This document shows, piece by piece, positions 36,896 to 47,805 of a stretch of DNA of 64,000 nucleotides (the first letter of the stretch is position 1; each line of letters begins with the position of its first letter). Source of the DNA: Bacteroidota bacterium (lineage in GTDB: Bacteria; Bacteroidota; Bacteroidia; Bacteroidales; JAAYUG01). The translations under genes were made by a program, and so were the position numbers. The stretch is taken from assembly GCA_029571215.1 (NCBI GenBank), contig JAKPTE010000016.1:1-64000 (forward strand), in the 5' to 3' direction. Below the pieces are notes generated by a model. It made no database searches, was not told the DNA's origin, and saw only the letters and a list, made by a program, of their open reading frames with translations.

Positions 36896-38917
36896 ATGGA
36901 TGAAGCAAAACTGAATGAGGATCCTCGTCAGGAACATGGGGGTATACCTGAAGGGCCGGTAATGAATCCTGATGATATAGCAGATCCGGTTTCTTCCGAA
37001 TCCGGGACTGATACTGATTCTTCGGCTGCAGAGAACGAAGAATTAACAACTGTTGTTACGGAAGTCCGTTCTGATCCGGCAGGTGAAATTTTGCCCGATG
37101 AGGACCTTTTAACGGAGCACGAAGGTTTATTGCCCGAACATGCTGATGATTTTGAAGGGGTGCACGAAGATCTGGCAAAGGCTGCTGAAGCGGCCGACTA
37201 TTCGCGGCTTGACAGGGCAGAACTCCTTCAGGCACTTAAAAATTTGATTACCAACACACCCATTCATCAGATTGGAGATGAAGCTGACCTGATTAAAATA
37301 AACTTCTACAAGAAACATAAGATCGAAAATGAACGTCGCCGGAAGAAATTCATCGAAGAAGGCGGCAATATGGAAGATTTCCGTCCCGAAGAAGACCCAC
37401 TGGAAGTTGAATTCAAGGAAGTTTTTCATCAGTACCGCGAATTGCGGGCTGAATACAACCGTAAGCTGGAAGAAGAAAAGCAGGAAAACCTGAAAGCCAA
37501 ATACCAGATAATTGAAGAGATTAAAGAACTGGTTAACCGGAGTGAATCAATCAATGCAACTTTTCAGGAATTCAGGGAACTGCAGAAGCGGTGGCGTAGC
37601 ATTGGTCCTGTACCACAGCAGAATGTCAAGGATCTGTGGGAAACCTACAACCACCATGTGGAAGTTTTCTATGACTATATCAAGCTGAATAAGGAACTGC
37701 GCGATCTCGACTTCAAGAAGAATCTGGAAACAAAGATCAGCTTATGTGAACGCGCCGAAGAACTGCTTCTGGAACCGGATGTGCCAAAGGCTTTCAGAAT
37801 CCTTCAGGAACTACACGAGGAGTGGCGCGACACAGGTCCCGTTCCTCATGAAATGCGCGAAGAAATCTGGAACCGTTTTAAGGAAATAACTTCCAAGATT
37901 AACAAGCGGCATCACGAATATTACGAAAGTCTGAAATCACAGCAGGTCAAGAATCTGGAACAGAAGACGGCCCTCTGTGAAAAAGCTGAAGAAATAGCCG
38001 CATCGGGTATCAGCAGTATGAAAGAATGGGAAAAGCGCTACCGCGAGATACTCGATCTGCAACAGGTATGGAAAACGATAGGCTTTGCCCCGAGAAAGGA
38101 AAACCAGAAAATATATCAGCGTTTCCGTGCCGCCTGCGATGATTTCTTCCGCCGGAGGCGTGAGTTCCTCCAGAAAATGAAGGAAGAACAACACAACAAC
38201 CTGCAGCTGAAAACTGAGCTATGCCTGCAGGCAGAAGCTCTTAAAGACAGTAATGAGTGGAAAAAAACCACCGAAGATCTGATCAACATCCAGAAACGGT
38301 GGAAGGAAATAGGACCAGTTCCGCGGAGATATGCCGATGCCATCTGGAAACGTTTCCGTGCTGCCTGTGATGAGTTTTTCAACCGGAAAGCAGCATATTA
38401 CGCGGGAATTGACAGCCAGTACGAAGAAAATCTGAAGAAAAAACTGGAACTGATTGAAGAAATTGAAAAGTACCAGCCTGTGGAAAGCGTGGAAGAAAAT
38501 TTCCGCAATCTGAAAGACTTCCAGAGGCGCTGGGCTGAAATTGGTTTTGTTCCTTTGAAAGATAAGGAACAGGTACAGCAACGTTATAAGGAAGCCATCA
38601 CCCGGCATTTTGAAGGGCTGAAAATGGACGATGAAAGAAAGAATCTGCTTCGCTTCAGAAACCGCCTCGATGCCTTGCAGCAAAAGCCAAGAGGAAACCA
38701 GAAAATAAAAGCCGAACGTGAACGCCTGATCGGAAAGCTAAAACAATTGGAAAACGAAATTTCGCTTTGGGAAAACAATATAGGATTCTTCATCAAGTCA
38801 AAAAATGCCGAGTCAATGATCAGTGAAGTGCAGAAAAAGATTGATGATGCCAAGGCAAGAATTACCGAACTCGAGGAAAAAATCCGCATCATCGATATGC
38901 ATATTTCTGAATCGTGA
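36896..38917 (+). CDS. DUF349-repeat coiled-coil protein
   Basis: Repeated FRELQKRWRSIGPVPQ / LHEEWRDTGPVPHE / LQQVWKTIGFAPRK / IQKRWKEIGPVPRR / FQRRWAEIGFVPLK. Confidence 0.9.
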   Translation: MDEAKLNEDPRQEHGGIPEGPVMNPDDIADPVSSESGTDTDSSAAENEELTTVVTEVRSDPAGEILPDEDLLTEHEGLLPEHADDFEGVHEDLAKAAEAADYSRLDRAELLQALKNLITNTPIHQIGDEADLIKINFYKKHKIENERRRKKFIEEGGNMEDFRPEEDPLEVEFKEVFHQYRELRAEYNRKLEEEKQENLKAKYQIIEEIKELVNRSESINATFQEFRELQKRWRSIGPVPQQNVKDLWETYNHHVEVFYDYIKLNKELRDLDFKKNLETKISLCERAEELLLEPDVPKAFRILQELHEEWRDTGPVPHEMREEIWNRFKEITSKINKRHHEYYESLKSQQVKNLEQKTALCEKAEEIAASGISSMKEWEKRYREILDLQQVWKTIGFAPRKENQKIYQRFRAACDDFFRRRREFLQKMKEEQHNNLQLKTELCLQAEALKDSNEWKKTTEDLINIQKRWKEIGPVPRRYADAIWKRFRAACDEFFNRKAAYYAGIDSQYEENLKKKLELIEEIEKYQPVESVEENFRNLKDFQRRWAEIGFVPLKDKEQVQQRYKEAITRHFEGLKMDDERKNLLRFRNRLDALQQKPRGNQKIKAERERLIGKLKQLENEISLWENNIGFFIKSKNAESMISEVQKKIDDAKARITELEEKIRIIDMHISES

Positions 38918-38946
38918 CAAATGGTTTCTGCTGAGAATGTGCATAA

Positions 38947-40617
<1,671 letters not shown>

Positions 40618-40660
40618 AGAATATAAACGGATGTAAAAAAAATCATGGGGAATTTGCAGC

Positions 40661-42556
40661 ATGGATAGAAACACAGTTATAGGACTTATTTTAATTGGTC
40701 TAATTTTTATTGTTTTTAGCATAATTAACAAACCTTCGAAGGAAGAAATGGAAGCAGCCAGGCACAGGGCTGATTCCATTGCCGCCTTGCAGCAGGCTCA
40801 GCAGGAAGAAAAAGCAAAAACCTTTCAGACCGATTCCCTTCTAAAGGCGTCATCACCGGAGGTATTAAAAGAACAGGCCATTGAGAAGCAGGAAAAATTC
40901 GGTCCTTTTGCCTCCGCTACAGAAGGAACACCGGAATTCATTACATTGGAAAACGATCTGATCCGGCTGGTTATTTCAACCCGTGGAGCGCGCCCTTATT
41001 CCGTCACGATAAAAAAATACCGCCGGTACGATTCCCTGCCTCTTGTACTTTTTGATGGGGATTCCACTGTGTTTTCCTTTGGTTTTTTTGCCCAGAACCG
41101 TAAAGTTTCAACCCAGGACCTGATTTTTACACCTCTGGTGAACCAAAGGACATTCATTGCTACAAAAGATTCCGTTGTGCTTCCCCTCCGCGTGAGCATT
41201 GGCGAAAACAAGTATCTTGAATACGTTTACTCATTGAAACCCGGATCCTACCGCGTTAATCTTGATGTTAAGACCGTCGGCCTTCAGGATATTATCGCCC
41301 AGAATATCAATTCGCTGGATCTCGAGTGGCAGGCCTATATACCCCAACTTGAAAAAGGCCGGCAGAATGAAGATAATTATACAACCATCTTTTATAAATA
41401 TACCGGAGGTGATGTGGAAAGTCTGAATCCACGATCAAAAAAGGGAGAAAGTACTGCCGAGCTCAATGTAAAAGTGAAGTGGGTGGCATTTAAACAGCAG
41501 TTCTTTGCCTCTGTTCTCATTGCCGACGAAAGCTTTTCCAACGGACAGGTCACTTCTGTGCATATTCCCGAGCCAAGCCCTTATCTGAGAAAGTTTTCCA
41601 CTGTGCTGGGTGTCCCTTATAACCCCAACGCCGACAATACCATTGGGTTGTCATTCTATTTCGGTCCCAACCATTTTAATACACTGAAAAAAGAAGGGGA
41701 TGACCTTCAGGAATTAGTCATTCTGGGTAAATGGATCGTCAAATGGATCAACCAGTTTGTCATTATTCCTATTTTCAATTTCCTGAACCGGTTTATTCAT
41801 AATTACGGAATCATTATCCTGATTCTTACCATTATCATTAAATCGGCATTGTTACCCCTTACCTACCGCAGTTATCTCTCCATGGCCAAAATGCGCGTAT
41901 TGAAGCCGATGATTGATGAAATCAATGCAAAAATACCCAAGGAAAAAGCCATGGAACGCCAGCAGGCTACCATGAACCTATACAAGAAGGCAGGGGTCAA
42001 TCCCATGGGAGGATGCCTGCCAATGTTACTTCAATTCCCGATACTCTTTGCCATGTTCCGGTTCTTCCCCACCTCTTTCGAATTACGCCAGCAGGGCTTC
42101 CTATGGGCTACCGACCTTTCGACCTATGACTCTATCTACAGCTGGTCAACCCACATTCCTATTCTTAGCAATATTTATGGCAACCACATCAGTCTGTTTA
42201 CCATCCTGATGACTGTCACCACCCTAATGTCTATCAAAATGAACAATCAGGCATCAGCATCTTCCACACAGATGCCGGGTATGCAGACCATGATGTATAT
42301 CATGCCGGTAATGTTCATGTTTTTCCTGAATAATTTCTCGGCTGCCCTCACCTATTATTACTTCCTAACCAATGTTATCACATTCGGACAGAACTACCTG
42401 TTCAAAAAGATGATCAATGAAGAAGAACTTTTGGCAAAACTCAACGAAAACAGGAAAAAACCGGTGAAAAAATCGCGGTTCCAGATGGCTCTGGAAGAAG
42501 CTGCCAAGCGTCAGCAGGCAGGCAAACAACTTCCGACCGGCAGGAAAAAGAAATGA
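40661..42556 (+). CDS. yidC: Membrane protein insertase YidC
   Basis: MDRNTVIGLILIGLIF; periplasmic domain; KAGVNPMGGCLPMLLQFPILFAMFRFFP. Confidence 0.97.
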   Translation: MDRNTVIGLILIGLIFIVFSIINKPSKEEMEAARHRADSIAALQQAQQEEKAKTFQTDSLLKASSPEVLKEQAIEKQEKFGPFASATEGTPEFITLENDLIRLVISTRGARPYSVTIKKYRRYDSLPLVLFDGDSTVFSFGFFAQNRKVSTQDLIFTPLVNQRTFIATKDSVVLPLRVSIGENKYLEYVYSLKPGSYRVNLDVKTVGLQDIIAQNINSLDLEWQAYIPQLEKGRQNEDNYTTIFYKYTGGDVESLNPRSKKGESTAELNVKVKWVAFKQQFFASVLIADESFSNGQVTSVHIPEPSPYLRKFSTVLGVPYNPNADNTIGLSFYFGPNHFNTLKKEGDDLQELVILGKWIVKWINQFVIIPIFNFLNRFIHNYGIIILILTIIIKSALLPLTYRSYLSMAKMRVLKPMIDEINAKIPKEKAMERQQATMNLYKKAGVNPMGGCLPMLLQFPILFAMFRFFPTSFELRQQGFLWATDLSTYDSIYSWSTHIPILSNIYGNHISLFTILMTVTTLMSIKMNNQASASSTQMPGMQTMMYIMPVMFMFFLNNFSAALTYYYFLTNVITFGQNYLFKKMINEEELLAKLNENRKKPVKKSRFQMALEEAAKRQQAGKQLPTGRKKK

Positions 42557-42578
42557 TTCTTTTAAGTCGGAGATAATT

Positions 42579-43073
42579 CTAATGCTTTAGATTTTTCCTG
42601 ACCTCCAGCATCTTCAGTGCCGTTAAGGCAGCTTCATCGCCCTTGTTCCCATACTTTCCCCCGGCACGGTCAATCGCCTGCTGAAGGTTAAGTGTGGTCA
42701 GCACTCCGAAAACAAAAGGGATTTTGTACCGGAGATTCAGTTCTGTAATACCCTGGGTTACACCCTGACAGATATAGGTAAAGTGAGGAGTTTCTCCCTG
42801 GATAACGCAACCGAGGCATATCACCGCATCGGACTTCCCTTCTTCAGCGAGCCAGGTGGCTCCAAGCGGAAGCTCAAAAGTGCCGGGCACACGTATGATC
42901 TGAATATCTTTTTCTGAGGCTCCACATTGGAGCAATGTATTCACGGCACCTTCAAGAAGTTTTCCGGTCACTTCCCGGTTCCATTCAGCCACAACAATTC
43001 CAAACCGAAATCCCTTTGCATCCGGTAAAGGTTCATTCCCAAAATCGGAGAGATTTTTTCCTGCAGTGGCCAT
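42579..43073 (-). CDS. ribH: 6,7-dimethyl-8-ribityllumazine synthase
   Basis: GIVVAEWNREVTGKLLEGA, VPGTFELPLGA, CLGCVIQGETPHFTYI. Confidence 0.96.
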   Translation of the reverse strand: MATAGKNLSDFGNEPLPDAKGFRFGIVVAEWNREVTGKLLEGAVNTLLQCGASEKDIQIIRVPGTFELPLGATWLAEEGKSDAVICLGCVIQGETPHFTYICQGVTQGITELNLRYKIPFVFGVLTTLNLQQAIDRAGGKYGNKGDEAALTALKMLEVRKNLKH

Positions 43074-43106
43074 TATCGGTTGTGTAAAAGATTCTGAAAA
43101 AACGGA

Positions 43107-43802
43107 TTACTGTTCCATTTTTGCCTTTACACGGGCAATATATTTATCAATTGTGTTGCTTTCGCTCGATTGGGGAAAATCCTTTTTGATCCTTTCGTAA
43201 ATGGCCAGTGCTTCTTTGTTGTTGCCCTGTGTTTCATAAATCAGGGCTGCCTTCATCAGATAGATGGGGGTAGTAAGCTGGTTGGCCGATACGTTGGCTG
43301 CCTTCGTATAATATTGAAGGGCATTTTCATATTCTTCTTTCTCGCTGTAAGCATCTCCCAGTGCACCGTATGCCATACTCTGGATCATCTTACTGCTGGT
43401 ACTGAATTTTTTCAGATAACGGATCGCTTCGTCAAAATCGCCCATATGCAGATAGGATAATCCGGCATAATATTTTGACAGGCGGGCTGATTTCGTAAAA
43501 CTATAGTTATCAATTATATCAAGAAATCCAAGATGGTTCCCGTCGCCTTCCAGAGCCAAACGGAAAGAATCCTGGGCAAAATAATCCTGTGCCACATACA
43601 TTTCTCTTTGGGCATCCGATTCCCTCGGCTGAAGAACAAACCGGCGGAGTGCCATATAAGCTGCTGCCAATCCCAGTATGACCAGAGCAATCGTTGTCAG
43701 CAATTTCTGGTTTTGTTCAATGAATTTTTCCGTCTTTGTAAGCGCAGTATCGACCGTTTCAACACCTTTTGGTGCGTTGTCTTCTTTTTTTACTTTGACC
43801 AT
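43107..43802 (-). CDS. Membrane-anchored tetratricopeptide repeat protein
   Basis: N-terminal TM LLTTIALVILGLAAAYMAL then TPR-like helices; start inferred at the internal Met (MVKVKKED). Confidence 0.75.
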   Translation of the reverse strand: MVKVKKEDNAPKGVETVDTALTKTEKFIEQNQKLLTTIALVILGLAAAYMALRRFVLQPRESDAQREMYVAQDYFAQDSFRLALEGDGNHLGFLDIIDNYSFTKSARLSKYYAGLSYLHMGDFDEAIRYLKKFSTSSKMIQSMAYGALGDAYSEKEEYENALQYYTKAANVSANQLTTPIYLMKAALIYETQGNNKEALAIYERIKKDFPQSSESNTIDKYIARVKAKMEQ

Positions 43803-43936
43803 AGAACTATTTTTTTCAGTTTTTTGAGGCAACCGCAAAAGTATATTTTTTAACCCGTTTAGCGAAATTTTTTAATAACAATGATACAAATTTTCGGAAG
43901 TCAGATTCCCTGATGTTTTCTACCTTTGCATCAGAC

Positions 43937-45070
43937 ATGGTTCGTATGCATCTGCAACAGTTATCACTGGTCAATTTCAAGAATTTCGGGGAAGCAACTG
44001 TCGAATTCAGTCCCAAAATCAATATTATTACCGGTCAGAATGGGATTGGCAAAACCAATCTTCTGGACGCCATTCATTACCTCTGCATGACCAAAAGCTA
44101 CTTTAACCCCGTTGATACACAAAACATACGTCATGGGGAAGAGTTTATGCTGATAGAAGGATGGTTTGAAAGGGAAGGAGCCGAAGAATATATAACCTGC
44201 GGAGTAAAGCGGCATCAGAAAAAACAATTCCGCCGCAACCGGAAAGAATACCAAAAACTTTCGGAGCATATTGGTTTTCTGCCGGTGGTTGTTGTTACAC
44301 CAGAGGATTCAGCACTGATCCGTGAAGGAAGTGATGAAAGACGCCGTTTTATGAATGCAGTTATCGCCCAATTTGACCATGAATACCTCAACGATCTGAT
44401 AACATACAACCACATCCTCACCCAGAGGAATGCCCTTCTGAAGCACTTGGCATCAAAAGGACCTGCTCATTACGGGGATGCGGAAGTATGGGATATGAGA
44501 CTCATTCCCGCCGGAAAGCGGATATTTGAGAAAAGAAAACAATTTATCAGCGAACTTGTACCGGTATTTCAGAAGTATTACAGCACGATTTCCTACGACA
44601 GAGAGCAGGTTCGAATGAGTTATCAATCCCATCTGGCAGAAGGAGATTTTGGTGAACTTCTTCGCCGGAACTTTGAAAAAGACCTCATTTTACAATACAC
44701 AACCATAGGAATTCATAAGGACGATTTGCTGCTTGACCTCGAAGATCATATGCTGAGAAGGTTCGGTTCCCAGGGTCAGCAAAAAACCTTTCTGGTTGCC
44801 CTTAAACTGGCCGAATCAGACTTTATACGACAGTGGAACGGCCAACAGCCTCTTTTGCTGCTTGACGACATTTTTGATAAGTTTGATGACGACAGGGTGC
44901 AGAAAATCATCCATCTGGTAGCGGATGATCACTTTGGTCAGATATTCATCGCCGACACAAACCGGAACCGGATACGAACCTTTATTAACGAAACCCGAAG
45001 CAATTACCGTATCTTTGAGGTCAGCAACCAGGGCATCCATCTAATTGAATCGTCGGATGAGACGAAGTGA
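43937..45070 (+). CDS. recF: DNA replication/repair protein RecF
   Basis: LVNFKNFGEATVEFSPKINIITGQNGIGKTNLLDAIHYL; QGQQKTFLVALKLAE; LLLDDIFDKFD. TACCTTTG (43921-43928) favours a start downstream of the supplied ORF start. Confidence 0.95.
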   Translation: MVRMHLQQLSLVNFKNFGEATVEFSPKINIITGQNGIGKTNLLDAIHYLCMTKSYFNPVDTQNIRHGEEFMLIEGWFEREGAEEYITCGVKRHQKKQFRRNRKEYQKLSEHIGFLPVVVVTPEDSALIREGSDERRRFMNAVIAQFDHEYLNDLITYNHILTQRNALLKHLASKGPAHYGDAEVWDMRLIPAGKRIFEKRKQFISELVPVFQKYYSTISYDREQVRMSYQSHLAEGDFGELLRRNFEKDLILQYTTIGIHKDDLLLDLEDHMLRRFGSQGQQKTFLVALKLAESDFIRQWNGQQPLLLLDDIFDKFDDDRVQKIIHLVADDHFGQIFIADTNRNRIRTFINETRSNYRIFEVSNQGIHLIESSDETK

Positions 45071-45347
45071 AACGCAACATATTGGTCAGATACTGGAAGA
45101 TCTGCTGTCGGAATTTCAGATCGGGAGGAAGATCAAAGAGGCCCGGATTCTGAATGCATGGGATGAAGTTGTGGGTTCATATATATGCTCTCATACGGTT
45201 AAAACCTATATCCGCAACGGAATTCTTTTTGTGGAATTTGATTCGGCCGTTATCCGCAATGAAGTATTTATGATGCGGGAACAACTGACCTCCCGGCTGA
45301 ATGCTGCTGCTGGCGGGCATGTTATCGATAAAATTGTCTTCAGGTGA
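45057..45347 (+). CDS. DUF721/DciA-like protein
   Basis: IGQILEDLLSEFQIGRKIKEARILNAWDEVVG...ILFVEFDSAVIRNEVFMMREQL. Confidence 0.85.
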   Translation: MRRSETQHIGQILEDLLSEFQIGRKIKEARILNAWDEVVGSYICSHTVKTYIRNGILFVEFDSAVIRNEVFMMREQLTSRLNAAAGGHVIDKIVFR

Positions 45348-46717
45348 AACCGAAGCATCCCTCTCCTCAGGAAGACCCATTTATTAGTGGTCTGTTGTCT
45401 TTTGCTGACGAAAACCGATTCTTCACAGCCAGTTCTAAAATACTTCTGGCTGTAAGCGGAGGAATTGATTCCATGGTAATGGCTCATGCCATGCATCGTC
45501 TCGGACGGGTTCAGGGAATTGCCCACTGCAATTTCCAGCTGCGGGGCAAAGAATCAGACGATGATGAGGCATTTGTGAAAAAATGGACTGAAAACCACGG
45601 AATTCCTTTCCACCTTAAACGTTTTGATACAGAACGCCACGCTCTCCTGAAGGGAATTTCCATCCAGATGGCAGCCCGTGAACTGCGTTACGGTTGGTTC
45701 AATGAACTCTGCAAGCAGCATGGTTATACACAGGTTGCCATGGCCCACCACCTTGATGACCAGGCTGAGACATTTTTCATCAACCTGGCCAGAGGCTCTG
45801 GAATCAAAGGTCTTGCGGGAATGCCCGCTATGCAGGGTGTCTTTATCCGCCCTCTCCTCTTTGCCACCAGGGTTGAAATTGAAGAGTATGCCACACGGAA
45901 CGCTGTCGCCTGGAGAGAAGACTCCTCCAACCCCACTGAAAAGTATTTGCGCAATAAAATCCGCCACCGTCTGATCCCCCTTTTCGAATCCATTTATCCC
46001 GGGGCTACGGAAAATTTGCTCCAGGCCATGAAAAAACTTGATAACAGTTACCAGATCTGTTCCCAAAGAATCCGGGAGTTTACGAACGATGTCATTGCTT
46101 TTGAAAATGGGATAGTACGGATCAGCATTTCCCGCCTGAACCAATGGCCCGACGCCAGAAATCTCCTGACGGAATACCTCGCTTCCTTCCATTTTCACCC
46201 CGATACGATCAATGCAGTCTTTTCGAACCTGAACGCCCAGTCAGGAAAAATCTTTTGCTCATCTTCCCACAAGATAACCAAAGACCGGGACAGCCTTTAC
46301 ATTGAAGAACTAAAGGAACCCGCCGATGAAGAATATGTGATTGAGAAAGATACGCACGCTCTGACATTCCCCGTGAACATGAAATTCGTTTACTTCCCCA
46401 GACCGCGCGGATATCTGCTGCCTGATTCCCCCCTGGTGGCTTCACTCGATTACGATAAACTTCAGTTTCCGCTGATTTTGCGTAAATGGAGGCCGGGGGA
46501 TTCTTTTTATCCCCTGGGAATGAAAGGAAGTAAAAAAATCAGCGACTTTTTTACCGATAAAAAGATACCAGTGCCCCTGAAAAAGAAAATCTGGCTCCTG
46601 ACATCGGAAGGAGAAATCGTCTGGGTCATCGGCCACCGTATCGACCATCGGTACCGGATTACCGAAAAAACAAAAAACATTTTATACATTGAATATTTTC
46701 CTTCCGAATACAATTGA
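45344..46717 (+). CDS. tilS: tRNA(Ile)-lysidine synthase
   Basis: LLAVSGGIDSMVMAHAMHRL; MAHHLDDQAETFFINLARGSGIKGLAGM; GTG start. Confidence 0.96.
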   Translation: MKPKHPSPQEDPFISGLLSFADENRFFTASSKILLAVSGGIDSMVMAHAMHRLGRVQGIAHCNFQLRGKESDDDEAFVKKWTENHGIPFHLKRFDTERHALLKGISIQMAARELRYGWFNELCKQHGYTQVAMAHHLDDQAETFFINLARGSGIKGLAGMPAMQGVFIRPLLFATRVEIEEYATRNAVAWREDSSNPTEKYLRNKIRHRLIPLFESIYPGATENLLQAMKKLDNSYQICSQRIREFTNDVIAFENGIVRISISRLNQWPDARNLLTEYLASFHFHPDTINAVFSNLNAQSGKIFCSSSHKITKDRDSLYIEELKEPADEEYVIEKDTHALTFPVNMKFVYFPRPRGYLLPDSPLVASLDYDKLQFPLILRKWRPGDSFYPLGMKGSKKISDFFTDKKIPVPLKKKIWLLTSEGEIVWVIGHRIDHRYRITEKTKNILYIEYFPSEYN

Positions 46718-46804
46718 TTCAGATCACCTTGTACAAAAACAAAGATCATTTTTTTCATTAGCAAAGCTCAACATCAAACGAGTAACCGATATCTGAATTA
46801 CCCG

Positions 46805-46908
46805 TATATTTGTACAGACAAATTACCGGTCATTGAGGTTCTTGCAGGAAGCGCTGAGGGGTATCATGGTGTGATGCTTCTGTGCAGAGACAGAAACAGG
46901 TTTTTTTC
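46805..46908 (+). ncRNA. Candidate small structured RNA (unassigned)
   Basis: TATATTTG box (46805-46812), tandem hairpins GTATCA-TGGTG-TGATGC (46861-46877) and TTCTGT-GCAGAG-ACAGAA (46878-46895), then ACAGGTTTTTTTC; no ORF. Confidence 0.35.
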
Positions 46909-46975
46909 ATAGGCTTTAGTATTAGTTGTTTAGGGTAAAGGTTAATGCTGGTAGTTTGATTTAGGGTTGATGAAA

Positions 46976-47009
46976 GGTGTCGGATTCGTTCCGGCACCTT
47001 TTTCTTTTT
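46976..47009 (+). terminator. Rho-independent terminator-like hairpin
   Basis: GGTGTCGGA...TCCGGCACC then TTTTTCTTTTT. Confidence 0.75.
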
Positions 47010-47130
47010 GATCTTTTGGCAAAAAGATGATATAAATCATCATATTATAAAATTAACATCACTCTTCAACTGGGAACATTGGTGAAAAGGCAACGTATCT
47101 TTATATAAAGAAATTCAAAAACCATTTACC

Positions 47131-47736
47131 ATGAAAACCTGCCTGATCCTTTCTATTCTTCTTATTCCGCTCGCACTTATTGCACAGCCTTCCGCATCAA
47201 CCCAGCAGAAGTCTCCTGTATTCGAAACTACACAAGCTGAATCTGACCGGATGAGTGCTGATTATTACAATACGGTATTGATGCAGGCAGAACAGGCAGC
47301 TCAGAACAAACAATACAATAAAGCCATTAAGCTGCTCAAGGAATACATCGGGCAAAATGACACCACTGCCGGCTTGTGTACAAAACTTTCCATACTTTAT
47401 TTTGAAAACGGGCAATATGTAAAATCACTCAAGGCTGCAACCCACGCAGCAGAAATCAATCCTTCCGATCCCAAAAACTTCAATATTATGGGCATAACCC
47501 TTTTTTACCTTGGTAATTATGAGCAAGCGCTGAATGCCTATACCAGGGCCATTGCTTTGAATCCTTCCTATGCAGTTGCCTACTATAATCGTGGACTTCT
47601 GCGATATGAAATCAATGATAAAAACGGAGCCTATTCCGATCTTATGAAAGCCCGGGAACTCAATTTTGAAGGGATTGACAGCATTATAGGGGAGCTATTT
47701 GCTTTGCGCGCCCGCAAGGAAAAGACTAATCCATAA
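47131..47736 (+). CDS. Secreted TPR protein
   Basis: Signal peptide; NIMGITLFYLGNYEQALNAYTRAIALNPSYAVAYYNRGLLRYEI. Confidence 0.85.
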   Translation: MKTCLILSILLIPLALIAQPSASTQQKSPVFETTQAESDRMSADYYNTVLMQAEQAAQNKQYNKAIKLLKEYIGQNDTTAGLCTKLSILYFENGQYVKSLKAATHAAEINPSDPKNFNIMGITLFYLGNYEQALNAYTRAIALNPSYAVAYYNRGLLRYEINDKNGAYSDLMKARELNFEGIDSIIGELFALRARKEKTNP

Positions 47737-47805
47737 CTTTTCGCTTTTTCAGACGGCACAGGTTTAACAAAACGTGTATATTAGCAGGAAATAAAATCTG
47801 CTGAT

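Noticed and set aside
45554-46198. ORF of 214 aa antisense to tilS
   Set aside because: Shadow ORF opposite a confident tilS.
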